This document shows, piece after piece, positions 18,763 through 27,686 of a stretch of DNA of 64,000 bases. The notes beneath the pieces are model-generated. The model was not told where the DNA came from, did not search any database, and saw only the letters and a list, made by a program, of their open reading frames with translations. The DNA comes from Stutzerimonas stutzeri (lineage in GTDB: Bacteria > Pseudomonadota > Gammaproteobacteria > Pseudomonadales > Pseudomonadaceae): positions 186,001 to 250,000 of the forward strand of contig NZ_POUL01000005.1 in NCBI RefSeq assembly GCF_002890895.1, in the 5' to 3' direction. Both the position numbers and the translations under genes were made by a program. Position 1 is the first letter of the stretch. Each line of letters begins with the position of its first letter.

Positions 18763-19365
18763 TCATCCCCCGTACCAGCTCTGGTCCGTCACGGTAGCCT
18801 GCAAGCTCACATCCCAGGGTTCTAGCGGTAGTCGGTCCACCTTCTGACACTCATGTGCGAGCCCAAGAAGTGTCGGTTTGTGACCATTTTTGCGCCTGCC
18901 GCGGTAGGCCAGGCTTCGGTCATAAAAGCCGCCGCCCATGCCCAGGCGTCCGCCGTGCTCGTCGAACCCGACCAAAGGCATCAATATCAGATCGAGTGTC
19001 CAGATACGCCGTTGCCGGTTTGGGCGAAACGCGGGTTCTGCGATGCCAAAGCGATTCGGCCTCAGACGCTCGTTCGGCATGATCCGTTGAAACACCATGC
19101 GCGTCCGCGGCCAAGCGTTGAGCACTGGCAGATAGGTCGCCTTGCCGCGACGCTGTGCTTCAAGCATTAACGGGCGGGGGTCGATCTCGCCGTCGTTGGG
19201 CAGATAAAAGGCGATATGGCGAGCGCGACGAAACGCCGGGTGCTGGGCAAGTTGACGGTAGAGTTCTCGTGCTGCCAGCCGTTGCTGGGTCGGAGACAGT
19301 TGGCGGCGCGCCTGGCGCAGTTGACGTCGCAGCGCCGGGCGAGAAAGGTCTTTGGCTACGATCAT
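18763..19365 (-). CDS. fau: 5-formyltetrahydrofolate cyclo-ligase
   Basis: This 200-aa enzyme of the YgfA/MTHFS family converts 5-formyl-THF to 5,10-methenyl-THF using ATP. Seen are the N-terminal RRQLRQARRQLSP helix, IAFYLPNDGEIDP, and the nucleotide-binding LMPLVGFDEHGGRLGMGGGFYDR. It lies directly downstream of the 6S RNA gene on the same strand, the conserved zapA-ssrS-fau arrangement, and is likely cotranscribed with ssrS. Confidence 0.93.
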   Translation of the reverse strand: MIVAKDLSRPALRRQLRQARRQLSPTQQRLAARELYRQLAQHPAFRRARHIAFYLPNDGEIDPRPLMLEAQRRGKATYLPVLNAWPRTRMVFQRIMPNERLRPNRFGIAEPAFRPNRQRRIWTLDLILMPLVGFDEHGGRLGMGGGFYDRSLAYRGRRKNGHKPTLLGLAHECQKVDRLPLEPWDVSLQATVTDQSWYGG

Positions 19366-19379
19366 GAGATGAGGCTCCC

Positions 19380-19550
19380 CAGCATGCCGCTGCCCGCGTA
19401 GGCCCTTGAACCCGAGAGTTCAAGGTGGCGACTACAGAGTACCTTAAGGCTTTCCGTCAGGCGGACATGCACACCGGCACTACGTGTAGCCTCCATGGTG
19501 TTGCTTATCGGGAGAGGGTCATCGCAGACTGGCGAACATGCCAGGGAGTG
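19380..19550 (-). ncRNA. ssrS: 6S RNA
   Basis: The minus strand between zapA and fau carries stretches I recognise from pseudomonad 6S RNA: CCCGATAAGCAACACCATGG, GCATGTCCGCCTGACGGAAA, GCCTTAAGG and the terminal CTTGAACTC-GGGTTCAAG hairpin. The 5' and 3' halves can fold into the long open-promoter-like rod that sequesters sigma-70 RNA polymerase. The location between zapA and fau is the conserved one. Ends are approximate, set from the -10 box upstream and the terminal hairpin. Confidence 0.92.
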
Positions 19551-19556
19551 GGCGGG

Positions 19557-19562
19557 ATTATA
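19557..19562 (-). promoter_or_regulatory. -10 box of the 6S RNA gene
   Basis: A perfect TATAAT on the minus strand sits 7 nt before the inferred 6S RNA 5' end (about 19550). It falls within 25 bp of the zapA stop codon, so ssrS can be made both from its own promoter and by processing of read-through from zapA. Confidence 0.7.
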
Positions 19563-19583
19563 ACGCAATCTGGCTTCCGTTCA

Positions 19584-19898
19584 TCAGTTGCCGGTAGGGT
19601 TTGGATCGGCGGCTAAAGCGCTGTCGACTCTTTCCAGCAAAGAGCGAACATGCTCGCGGGCACTGTTGGCTTCGGCGTCCAGGCGGTCATGCTTGTGCAG
19701 CAGCTCATGTGTGATGTTCAGCGCTGCCATGACCGCAACGCGGTCGGCGCCAATGACTTTGCCGCTGCTGCGAATCTCGCGCATCTTGCGGTCCAGATAA
19801 TGGGCGGCGCCTTCGAGATTGCTACGCTCTTCGGGCGGGCAAGAAATGCAATATTCCTTGTCCATGATGTGCACGGTAACGGTGTTCGGCTGGGTCAT
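19584..19898 (-). CDS. zapA: Cell division protein ZapA
   Basis: This 104-aa protein promotes FtsZ bundling in the Z ring. The N-terminal domain has VTVHIMDKEYCISCP and the typical ERSNLEGAAHYLDRKMREIR; the C-terminal helix from GADRVAVMAALNITHELL forms the coiled coil used for dimerisation. Its start overlaps the stop of the upstream ZapB-like gene by 4 bp. Confidence 0.95.
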   Translation of the reverse strand: MTQPNTVTVHIMDKEYCISCPPEERSNLEGAAHYLDRKMREIRSSGKVIGADRVAVMAALNITHELLHKHDRLDAEANSAREHVRSLLERVDSALAADPNPTGN

Positions 19899-20104
19899 GA
19901 GTCCTGCTCCAGAGCTTTCAGGCGCGAAATCATTGATTCGACCTTCACGCGGGCCATTTCGTTCTTTTCAATCAGATGAGCGCGCTCCTCGCGCCACCCC
20001 TGCTCACTCTGGCGCAGGAGACGATTCTGCGCCTTGAGTTGCTCGGTGCGCTGAATCAGCTGCTCCAGCTTGGCGGTCAGCAATTGCAGGTCGGCGTCTT
20101 CCAT
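19895..20104 (-). CDS. TIGR02449 family coiled-coil protein, ZapB-like
   Basis: This 69-aa protein is a single coiled coil with heptad leucines (LQLLTAKLEQLIQRTEQLKAQNRLLR). It belongs to the short family encoded directly upstream of zapA in pseudomonads. Its 4-bp overlap with zapA suggests a division role comparable to ZapB, the coiled-coil partner of ZapA in enterobacteria, but that is inference. Confidence 0.88.
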   Translation of the reverse strand: MEDADLQLLTAKLEQLIQRTEQLKAQNRLLRQSEQGWREERAHLIEKNEMARVKVESMISRLKALEQDS

Positions 20105-20228
20105 GGGATTCCCGGGTCAATGGCGCGAGCGCTGGGTGGGCCGGCTTCGATGGTCTTGGCTCGTGTGCCGATGCTAGGATACAAGGCCTTCATTCTAGAC
20201 ATTAGCGCCTCTGCGCGCCTAGCTGCCA

Positions 20229-20783
20229 ATGCCCATTCAGAACTCGCCTTACGCTGCTTTCGCTACATTGTTGGCCAGCAGTGCCCAACCCGTCACACCC
20301 GCCGAGCTGCACGGTCTGTTGCTCGGGCGCAGCTGCGCCGGCGCTGGCTTCGACGCCGAATCCTGGCTGATCGATGCTGTCGAGCTGCTGGGTGCCGAAC
20401 CCGACGAGCCGGTGCGCCAAGCACTCATCGGACTGCAGGAGATGGTCAAAGGCGAACTCGCCGGCGATGACATTGCCATTGTCCTGCTGCTGCCCTCCGA
20501 TGATGCACCGCTTGCCGAGCGCGCGCTCGCACTGGGGCAGTGGTGCCAGAGCTTTCTGGCCGGCTTCGGGCTGGTTGCCGGTGACCGTGCGCTGAGTGGC
20601 GAGGCCGTCGAAGTTTTACAGGACTTGGCGGCCATCGCCCAGATTCAGGATTCGCTGGACGAGTCCGAGGACGGCGAAAGCGACTACATGGAAGTCATGG
20701 AATACCTGCGCGTTGCGCCCTTGCTGTTATTCACCGAGTGCGCAAAACCCGTACCGCCGACACCCAAGCCCTCCCTGCATTGA
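20229..20783 (+). CDS. UPF0149 family protein (YgfB-like)
   Basis: This 184-aa soluble protein matches the YgfB/YecA (UPF0149) family: [18 protein letters not shown] near the start, [15 protein letters not shown] in the centre and [27 protein letters not shown] near the end. It has no SEC-C metal-binding tail. In P. aeruginosa YgfB has been linked to control of ampDh3 and beta-lactam resistance; the role here is inferred. It is divergent from the zapB-like/zapA genes and leads a run with pepP, ubiH and ubiI. Confidence 0.92.
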   Translation: MPIQNSPYAAFATLLASSAQPVTPAELHGLLLGRSCAGAGFDAESWLIDAVELLGAEPDEPVRQALIGLQEMVKGELAGDDIAIVLLLPSDDAPLAERALALGQWCQSFLAGFGLVAGDRALSGEAVEVLQDLAAIAQIQDSLDESEDGESDYMEVMEYLRVAPLLLFTECAKPVPPTPKPSLH

Positions 20784-20796
20784 GGACCGCCTGTCC

Positions 20797-22128
20797 ATGA
20801 CCCGCATTCCGAGAACCGAATACGTTCGCCGGCGCAAGGCGCTGATGGCGGAGATGGAGCCCAACAGCATTGCCATCCTGCCGGCAGCGCCGATGTATAT
20901 ACGCAACCGTGACGTCGAGCATATCTACCGTCAGGACAGTGATTTTCAGTATCTCTCCGGGTTCCCCGAGCCTGAGGCTGTGATTGCGCTGATCCCAGGC
21001 CGGGAGCACGGTGAGTATGTGTTGTTCTGTCGCGAGCGCGATCCGGCTCGCGAGTTGTGGGATGGCCTGCGCGCGGGGCAGGACGGCGCGATCACGGAGT
21101 ATGGCGCGGATGACGCGTTTCCTATCGGGGATATCGACGACATTCTTCCCGGTCTGATCGAGGGCCGCTCTCGCGTCTACTACGCCATCGGCAGCAATCA
21201 GGAGTTCGACCACCGGTTGATGGAGTGGATCAACACCATCCGCTCCAAGGCTCGACAGGGTGCGCAGCCGCCGAACGAGTTTGTTGCGCTCGATCACCTG
21301 CTGCACGACTTGCGGCTGTACAAGTCGGCGAACGAGATGAAGGTGATGATGCAGGCGGCAGAGATTTCTGCGCGTGCCCATATTCGAGCCATGCAGGCCA
21401 GCCGTGCGGGACTCTATGAATACCACCTTGAAGCTGAGCTCGATTATGAGTTTCGCAAGGGCGGGGCGAAGATGCCCGCTTATGGGTCAATAGTCGCGGC
21501 TGGAAAGAATGCCTGCATCCTGCACTACCGCGAGAACGATGCGCTGCTGAAGGACGGCGATCTGGTGTTGATCGACGCCGGTTGTGAAATTGACTGCTAC
21601 GCCAGTGACATCACCCGAACGTTTCCGGTCAACGGCCGTTTCTCGCCCGAGCAAAAAGCCATTTACGAACTGGTGCTGGCTGCCAACGAAGAGGCGTTCA
21701 AGCACATTGCGCCTGGTAAGCACTGGAACGAGGCACACGAGGCGACCGTGCGAGTCATCACCGCCGGGCTAGTGGAACTGGGACTGCTCAATGGCGATGT
21801 CGGCGAGTTGATTGCCGATGAAGCCTACAAACCTTTTTACATGCATCGCGCCGGCCACTGGCTGGGTATGGATGTGCATGATGTTGGGGATTACAAAGTC
21901 GGCGGCGAATGGCGTGTGCTTGAGCCGGGCATGGCGATGACCGTCGAGCCGGGGATTTATGTCGCCGTGGATAACATGGACGTGGCGAAGAAGTGGCGCG
22001 GCATCGGCGTACGCATCGAAGATGATGTGGTGGTGACTCGCCATGGTTGTGAGATTCTCACGAACGGCGTGCCTAAGACGGTTGCCGAGATCGAGGCACT
22101 GATGGCGGTTTCCGCCGAGGTTGCGTAG
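20797..22128 (+). CDS. pepP: Xaa-Pro aminopeptidase
   Basis: This 443-aa metalloenzyme removes N-terminal residues before proline. The pita-bread fold metal ligands are the two Asp in LIDAGCEIDCYASDITRTF, the His in HRAGHWLGMDVHDVG, and the Glu residues in EPGIYV and VRIEDDVVVT. The N-terminal domain starts MTRIPRTEYVRRRKALMA. The start is 13 bp past UPF0149, and the ubiH ATG follows the stop immediately, so the genes are in one operon. Confidence 0.96.
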   Translation: MTRIPRTEYVRRRKALMAEMEPNSIAILPAAPMYIRNRDVEHIYRQDSDFQYLSGFPEPEAVIALIPGREHGEYVLFCRERDPARELWDGLRAGQDGAITEYGADDAFPIGDIDDILPGLIEGRSRVYYAIGSNQEFDHRLMEWINTIRSKARQGAQPPNEFVALDHLLHDLRLYKSANEMKVMMQAAEISARAHIRAMQASRAGLYEYHLEAELDYEFRKGGAKMPAYGSIVAAGKNACILHYRENDALLKDGDLVLIDAGCEIDCYASDITRTFPVNGRFSPEQKAIYELVLAANEEAFKHIAPGKHWNEAHEATVRVITAGLVELGLLNGDVGELIADEAYKPFYMHRAGHWLGMDVHDVGDYKVGGEWRVLEPGMAMTVEPGIYVAVDNMDVAKKWRGIGVRIEDDVVVTRHGCEILTNGVPKTVAEIEALMAVSAEVA

Positions 22129-23307
22129 ATGGCTGCGCTGGCGATCGTTGGGGGTGGGCTGGTTGGCGCCAGTTTGGCGTTGGCACTGCAGTGTGGCGCT
22201 AAAGAACGCGGCTGGACAATCGAGCTGATTGAGCCATTCGAGCCGGGCCACGACTATCAGCCGAGCTACGACGCACGTTCTACGGCGTTGTCCTACGGCA
22301 CACGGCTTATCTACCAGCGTTTAGGCGTGTGGGATCAAATCGCCGAGCGCGCAGAGCCAATTACCGATATTCATGTCTCCGACCGCGGGCGGGCAGGCGT
22401 CACTCGGCTCGATGCCGCCAGCCAGCAAGTGCCAGCGCTGGGTTACGTCGTGGAGAATGCTTGGATCGGTCACTGCCTCTGGCAAGCTCTTGATGACGAT
22501 GTGGTGACCCGCCGCTGCCCTGCCGAAGTCGAACACATGCGAGTGGTGCCGGGCGGCTATCGGCTGACGTTGACTGACAGTCAAACGCTCGACTGCGATC
22601 TCGCAGTGCTGGCCGACGGTGGCCGCTCGGGGTTGCGAGAGCACCTCGGTATCGAGGTCAAACAGTCTCCTTATGGGCAGACGGCGCTGATCGCCAATGT
22701 AACGCCCGGCACCCCCCACGGCGGCCGCGCGTTCGAGCGTTTCACAGATGAAGGACCGATGGCGCTGCTGCCGCTGCCTGATAACCGTTGCGCTCTCGTC
22801 TGGACTCGCCCGGAGCGGGATGCCGCGCGTCTTGCCGCAGCCCCTGAAGCCGAGTTTCTAGAGGAGCTGCAGCAGGCGTTCGGCTATCGGCTTGGGGGGT
22901 TCCAACAGGTTGGCGCGCGGCACCTTTATCCGCTTGTGCTGATAGAGGCGCAAGAACAGGTGCGCTCCGGTCTGGTCGTGTTGGGCAATGCTGCACACAG
23001 CTTGCACCCGATTGCCGGGCAGGGTTACAACCTATCCCTGCGGGACACCGAGGCGCTAGCGGTCGCGCTGTTGCGCAGTTCGGCGCCGCTGGGCGACCTG
23101 AGCGTACTGCAGGGCTACCATCAGCAGCAGCGTTCGGATCAGCGACTCACGGTAGGTTTTTCCGATCAACTGACCCAGCTGTTCGGTGAGTCGGGGCGCC
23201 TATCGGTCGCCGGGCGAAATCTCGGATTGCTAGGGTTGGATTTGCTGCCACCCGCCAAAGCCTGGTTTGCACGACAGGCTATGGGGATGGGCGTGCGCGA
23301 GCGTTAG
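22129..23307 (+). CDS. ubiH: 2-octaprenyl-6-methoxyphenol hydroxylase UbiH
   Basis: This 392-aa FAD monooxygenase acts in aerobic ubiquinone synthesis. The dinucleotide motif is LAIVGGGLVGASLALALQ, the DG motif region is VLADGGRSGLREHL, and the ribityl-binding segment is LGNAAHSLHPIAGQGYNLSLRD. Its ATG directly follows the pepP stop. I call UbiH, as opposed to UbiI/UbiF, from its position after pepP and divergence from the next paralogue. Confidence 0.9.
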   Translation: MAALAIVGGGLVGASLALALQCGAKERGWTIELIEPFEPGHDYQPSYDARSTALSYGTRLIYQRLGVWDQIAERAEPITDIHVSDRGRAGVTRLDAASQQVPALGYVVENAWIGHCLWQALDDDVVTRRCPAEVEHMRVVPGGYRLTLTDSQTLDCDLAVLADGGRSGLREHLGIEVKQSPYGQTALIANVTPGTPHGGRAFERFTDEGPMALLPLPDNRCALVWTRPERDAARLAAAPEAEFLEELQQAFGYRLGGFQQVGARHLYPLVLIEAQEQVRSGLVVLGNAAHSLHPIAGQGYNLSLRDTEALAVALLRSSAPLGDLSVLQGYHQQQRSDQRLTVGFSDQLTQLFGESGRLSVAGRNLGLLGLDLLPPAKAWFARQAMGMGVRER

Positions 23308-23466
23308 GACTGAGTCGAGTATGCTGCGTTAGCAAGTACCGACACGTCGGACCAGCAGTATTTCGATCAGCCGCTGCGGCTGAACCCAGAGGTAGGATGC
23401 TCGAGGACGCGTTGGCGCGCGAGCGGACCGACTGTATGCAGGCTAGACGGGCAGGAGAGAGCAGTA

Positions 23467-24687
23467 ATGCAAGCGGACCTCATCATCGTTGGCGCCGGAA
23501 TGGTTGGCAGCACCCTGGCTTTGGCTCTGCAGGACTCTGGCCTTTCCATCATGCTGGTCGACGGCGGACCGCTGGACGTGCATCCGTTCAAAGCGTCGGA
23601 CCCCTTTGAGCCTCGCGTCAGTGCCCTGTCGGCTGCCAGTCAGCGGATTCTCCAGCGCGTGGGTGCCTGGGAGGGGATTGTCAGTCGACGCGCCAGTCCT
23701 TATCTGGACATGCATGTGTGGGATGGCTCTGGCACCGGTCAGATTGATTTCTCCGCCGCCGCGGTACACGCCGATGTGCTTGGCCATATCGTCGAGAATC
23801 GGGTCGTGCAGGATGCTTTGCTGGACGCGCTGAAGAGCCGCGGCTCAGTAGTACTCAAGGGTAATGCACGACTTGAGCAGCTGCAGCAGAACGAGGACGG
23901 GTGGACTCTCACACTGGCTGACGGACAGCAGCTGAGCGCCAACCTTGTAGTTGCGGCCGACGGCGCCAATTCTACGGTCCGCCAGCTGGCCGGTTTTGAA
24001 ACTCGCGAGTGGGATTATCTTCATCACGCCATAGTCACCAGCGTGCGCTGTGCCCAACCGAACGAGCAGGCCGCGTGGCAGCGGTTCACTGACGAAGGGC
24101 CGTTGGCGTTTCTGCCATTGCAGCGGGAGGGCGACGCACACTGGTGCTCCATCGTCTGGTCTGTCACGGAGGCTGAGGCGCAGCGGCTGATGGCGCTGGA
24201 CGATGATGCGTTCTGTCAGGCGCTTGGGCGTGCCTTCGAATATCGCTTGGGTGAGATAGTCGAGGCCGATCCGCGCTTATGCATCCCGCTGCGTCAACGC
24301 CATGCCAAGCGTTACGTGCAACCTGGTTTGGCATTGATTGGCGATGCGGCACATACCATTCATCCGTTGGCTGGCCAGGGCGTTAACCTTGGGTTGCTCG
24401 ACGCAGCCGTGCTTGCAGAGGTGCTGCAGGCCGCCGTCGCGCGAGGCGCGCAGCTGGGAGATCCGCGGGTATTGGGGCGTTTCGAGCGGCGCCGAATGCC
24501 ACATAATCTGACCATGATGGCGGCGATGGAGGGGTTCGAGCGTTTGTTCCAGGCTGATCCGCTGCCGCTGCGCTGGTTGCGTAATGCGGGCCTGAAAGGT
24601 GTTCAGGCTCTACCGGCAGCCAAAGCGCTGTTTGTTCGTCAGGCGCTGGGCTTGAGCGGTGACATGCCGGACCTGGCTCGGATCTGA
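23467..24687 (+). CDS. ubiI: FAD-dependent ubiquinone hydroxylase UbiI
   Basis: This 406-aa paralogue of UbiH has the FAD motif LIIVGAGMVGSTLALALQ, VVAADGANSTVRQLAG, and GDAAHTIHPLAGQGVNLGLLD. It belongs to the UbiH/UbiF/UbiI/COQ6 family and in this position corresponds to VisC/UbiI, the C5-hydroxylase. AGGAGA precedes the ATG. The 159-bp gap to ubiH has no convincing gene; PAO1 has a small hypothetical here that I do not find. Confidence 0.9.
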   Translation: MQADLIIVGAGMVGSTLALALQDSGLSIMLVDGGPLDVHPFKASDPFEPRVSALSAASQRILQRVGAWEGIVSRRASPYLDMHVWDGSGTGQIDFSAAAVHADVLGHIVENRVVQDALLDALKSRGSVVLKGNARLEQLQQNEDGWTLTLADGQQLSANLVVAADGANSTVRQLAGFETREWDYLHHAIVTSVRCAQPNEQAAWQRFTDEGPLAFLPLQREGDAHWCSIVWSVTEAEAQRLMALDDDAFCQALGRAFEYRLGEIVEADPRLCIPLRQRHAKRYVQPGLALIGDAAHTIHPLAGQGVNLGLLDAAVLAEVLQAAVARGAQLGDPRVLGRFERRRMPHNLTMMAAMEGFERLFQADPLPLRWLRNAGLKGVQALPAAKALFVRQALGLSGDMPDLARI

Positions 24688-24739
24688 TCAGTTGTGAACT
24701 TCTCCGCCGTCGGGGCGCGCGAATTGTCGCGTTGAGAAA

Positions 24740-24758
24740 GTAAATGACATTCAATACT
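24740..24758. promoter_or_regulatory. Candidate Fur box upstream of the iron-binding protein gene
   Basis: GTAAATGACATTCAATACT matches 12 of 19 positions of the Fur consensus (GATAATGATAATCATTATC). It sits about 40 bp upstream of the ferric-binding protein start in an AT-rich stretch that includes TATAAG-type promoter sequence. Position and target make iron-dependent repression plausible. Confidence 0.5.
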
Positions 24759-24794
24759 ATTCAGTCTCTTGAGCAATTTATAAGAGGCTGATCC

Positions 24795-25796
24795 ATGCAG
24801 GCAAGCAAAGGTTTACTCGCCGTTCTCGCGCTCACCGCGCTGTCGAGTGCTGTACAGGCTGCCGACGAAGTAGTGGTTTACTCTTCGCGGATCGATGAGC
24901 TGATCAAGCCGGTTTTCGATGCCTACACCGCCAAGACGGGTGTCAATGTCAAGTTCATCACGGACAAGGAAGCGCCGCTGATGGCCCGCATCAAGGCTGA
25001 AGGCGAAAATACGCCGGCGGATCTGCTCCTGACGGTAGACGGCGGCAACCTCTGGCAGGCCGAGCAGATGGGTATTCTTCAGCCGATGAACTCGGCGGTT
25101 GTGAACGAAAACATCCCATCGCAGTACCGCTCTTCTACTGATGGCTGGACAGGTTTGTCGCTGCGAGCGCGGACCATCGTCTATTCGCCTGAGCGTGTCG
25201 AAGAAGGCGAGCTGACTACCTACGAAGCGCTGGCCGACAAGAACTGGGATGGCCGTCTGTGCCTGCGGACCAGCAAGAAGGTCTATAACCAATCGCTGAC
25301 CGCCACGCTGATCGAAACTCATGGCGCCGAGAAGACCGAAGAAATCGTCAAGGGCTGGGTGGACAACCTGGCCACAGACGTATTCGCCGACGACACCGCG
25401 TTGATTCAGGCGATCGACGCCGGTCAGTGTGATGTAGGTATCGTCAACACCTACTACTACGGTCGCCTGCATGCACAAAACCCGGATCTGAAAGCCAAGC
25501 TTTTCTGGCCGAACCAGGACGGTCGCGGTGTGCATGTCAATCTGTCGGGTATCGGCTTGACCAAGCACGCGCCGCATCCGGAGGCTGCGCGCAAGCTGGT
25601 CGAGTGGATGACTACCGCCGAAGCGCAAAACATCTTCGCCGATATCAACATGGAATTTCCGGCAAACCCTGAGGTGAAATCCTCGGCTGAGGTTTCTGCC
25701 TGGGGCGATTTCAAGGCGGACACCATCCCGGTCGAAGTGGCCGGTAAGCGTCAGGCCGAAGCGATCATGCTGATGGACCGTGCGGGTTGGCGATAA
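24795..25796 (+). CDS. fbpA: Fe(3+) ABC transporter periplasmic binding protein
   Basis: This 333-aa protein has a signal peptide (ending AVQAADE) and the type II fold of ferric-binding proteins: [37 protein letters not shown], and the iron-coordinating tyrosine pair in NTYYYGRLH. It would capture free ferric iron in the periplasm for the permease encoded next. No ATPase gene is in the cluster, so that subunit must be elsewhere. Confidence 0.92.
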   Translation: MQASKGLLAVLALTALSSAVQAADEVVVYSSRIDELIKPVFDAYTAKTGVNVKFITDKEAPLMARIKAEGENTPADLLLTVDGGNLWQAEQMGILQPMNSAVVNENIPSQYRSSTDGWTGLSLRARTIVYSPERVEEGELTTYEALADKNWDGRLCLRTSKKVYNQSLTATLIETHGAEKTEEIVKGWVDNLATDVFADDTALIQAIDAGQCDVGIVNTYYYGRLHAQNPDLKAKLFWPNQDGRGVHVNLSGIGLTKHAPHPEAARKLVEWMTTAEAQNIFADINMEFPANPEVKSSAEVSAWGDFKADTIPVEVAGKRQAEAIMLMDRAGWR

Positions 25797-25884
25797 GCCG
25801 CTCTCGGCTGGCCGCCTAGGCAGCCAGCCAGGCTCTGCGCACATCTGAGTGCTGGGTTGCAGTTTGCAGCTACGGCTATAATCG

Positions 25885-25917
25885 ACGCCCCCGCACGCCG
25901 GGGGCGTAGTCTTTTTT
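25885..25917 (+). terminator. Intrinsic terminator/attenuator between fbpA and fbpB
   Basis: ACGCCCCCG and CGGGGGCGT form a 9-bp stem with a 5-nt loop, followed by TTTTTT (25912-25917). It ends 15 bp before the fbpB start. A TATAAT box at 25877-25882 would start transcription inside the hairpin, so RNA begun there could not form it; the layout suggests that most fbpA transcripts stop here while fbpB also has its own promoter. Confidence 0.75.
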
Positions 25918-25932
25918 GCTGTTGAGGCTTGC

Positions 25933-27549
25933 GTGTCCCACCCCGTCGAGCGCCGCTGGTATCCCATCACTTTCGCAATTGCCGCGTTGGTATTGCTGCC
26001 GCTGAGCGTCCTGCTGTTCAGTTGGAGCGATATCGATACGGACATCTGGTCGCATCTCTGGCAGACCCAGATGCCGCGCCTGATGGCCAATACGCTGACG
26101 CTGGTTCTGGGCGTTTCGGTGGGTGTAACCGTGCTCGGCGTGAGCCTGGCGTGGTTGACTTCGTTATGCGAGTTTCCGGGGCGGCGCTGGCTGGATTGGG
26201 CGCTGATGCTGCCTTTTGCGATTCCCGCCTATGTGCTGGCGTTCGTCTTCATTGGCCTGCTCGATTTCGCTGGGCCGGTGCAGACGCTGGCTCGGGAATG
26301 GTTTGGCAGTGGCGTGCGCTTTCCGCGGGTCCGTTCCACCGGCGGTGTCATCACCGTGCTGGTGCTGGTCTTCTACCCGTATGTCTATCTGCTTGCCCGC
26401 TCAGCCTTCATTGCTCAGGGTAAGGGGCTGATGGAAGCGGCGCGAGTCCTCGGCAAGTCCCCCTGGAAGGCTTTCTGGAGCGTCGCGCTGCCGATGGCGC
26501 GCCCGGCTATCGGTGCCGGCTTGGCGCTGGCCTTGATGGAAACATTGGCCGATTTCGGTGCCGTTGCGGTGTTCAATTTCGACACCTTCACCACGGCGAT
26601 CTACAAAACCTGGTACGGGTTTTTCAGCCTCACCAGCGCGACCCAATTGGCCAGTTTGTTGTTGTTGGCGGTAATGCTGGTGCTCTACGGTGAGCGGCGC
26701 GCGCGGGGAGCGGCCAGGCCGGCGAATGATCGGGCGCGCTCGGCGGTGCTCTATCGCCTTCGCGGTTTCAAGGCTCTGGCCGCCAGCAGCTGGTGTGGCC
26801 TGGTGTTTCTTTGCGCCTTCGTCATACCCGTGCTGCAGTTGCTGGTCTGGCTCTGGCAGCGCGGACGCTTCGATCTCGATGAGCGCTATACCGGCTTGAT
26901 CCTGCATACCCTCTATCTGGGCGGTCTGGCGGCGTTGATCACGGTGACCGTGGCGCTGTTGCTGGCCTTTGCTCGACGCCAGGCACCGCTGCGTCCGATA
27001 AAAATGGCAGTAGGGTTGGCGAATCTGGGTTACGCGTTGCCGGGGTCGGTGCTGGCCGTGTCGATCATGCTCGCGTTCAGCTACCTGGACCGCGAACTGG
27101 TGGTGCCGTTGTCCGGCTGGCTCGGTGGTGCGGAAAAGCCGATCTTGCTCGGCAGTCTCGGGGCTTTGCTGTTGGCCTACCTGATTCGTTTCATGGCGGT
27201 AGCCTTCGGTCCGCTGGAAAGCGCGCTGGCACGCATCCGGCCCTCCTTGCCGCAGGCGTCACGCAGCCTTGGCGTCGGCGGCCCGGCGCTGTTCTTTCGG
27301 GTCTACCTGCCGTTGTTGTTGCCCGGAACGCTAAGTGCCGCATTGCTGGTATTCGTCGATGTGCTGAAGGAAATGCCCGCCACGCTGCTGATGAGGCCAT
27401 TCGGTTGGGACACGCTGTCGGTAAGGATCTTCGAGATGACCAGTGAAGGCGAGTGGGCGCGTGCTGCCCTGCCTGCGCTGACGCTGGTGCTGGTGGGGCT
27501 GTTGCCGGTCATCCTGTTGATTCGGCGCTCTGCCCGGCGAGTCGGTTGA
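25933..27549 (+). CDS. fbpB: Iron ABC transporter permease (fused two-domain)
   Basis: This 538-aa permease begins at GTG (translated as Met) and contains two fused BPD_transp_1 units with about 12 membrane helices. Each half has an EAA loop for the ATPase: EAARVLGKSPWKAFWSVALP at about residue 165 and QASRSLGVGGPALFFRVYLP near 440. This fused FbpB/HitB/SfuB arrangement is typical of ferric iron importers. It follows fbpA after the terminator-like hairpin. Confidence 0.92.
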   Translation: MSHPVERRWYPITFAIAALVLLPLSVLLFSWSDIDTDIWSHLWQTQMPRLMANTLTLVLGVSVGVTVLGVSLAWLTSLCEFPGRRWLDWALMLPFAIPAYVLAFVFIGLLDFAGPVQTLAREWFGSGVRFPRVRSTGGVITVLVLVFYPYVYLLARSAFIAQGKGLMEAARVLGKSPWKAFWSVALPMARPAIGAGLALALMETLADFGAVAVFNFDTFTTAIYKTWYGFFSLTSATQLASLLLLAVMLVLYGERRARGAARPANDRARSAVLYRLRGFKALAASSWCGLVFLCAFVIPVLQLLVWLWQRGRFDLDERYTGLILHTLYLGGLAALITVTVALLLAFARRQAPLRPIKMAVGLANLGYALPGSVLAVSIMLAFSYLDRELVVPLSGWLGGAEKPILLGSLGALLLAYLIRFMAVAFGPLESALARIRPSLPQASRSLGVGGPALFFRVYLPLLLPGTLSAALLVFVDVLKEMPATLLMRPFGWDTLSVRIFEMTSEGEWARAALPALTLVLVGLLPVILLIRRSARRVG

Positions 27550-27567
27550 GCGCTCCATCACCTCACC

Positions 27568-27596
27568 GTGACCTGTCACGGCCTTGGGGCTACAAT
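27568..27596 (+). promoter_or_regulatory. Probable sigma-70 promoter of gcvT
   Basis: GTGACC (27568-27573) and TACAAT (27591-27596) are spaced by 17 bp. The gcvT start lies about 90 nt downstream. I looked for a tandem glycine riboswitch in this leader and saw none. Confidence 0.6.
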
Positions 27597-27686
27597 GCGC
27601 GCCATTCAAAATACGTCGGGCCGGCTGCTCGGCTCTAATAAGCTCTACCCACGCCGCTTTGGCGACCTGCCCGGAAGGAGAAACCC

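Noticed and set aside
24813..26090. 425-codon minus-strand frame covering fbpA and the start of fbpB
   Set aside because: It spans two real genes and a terminator hairpin; the translation is low in recognisable motifs.
27550..27686. Glycine riboswitch before gcvT
   Set aside because: No tandem aptamer sequence or expression-platform hairpin was seen; the leader is about 90 nt, too short for the usual tandem form.
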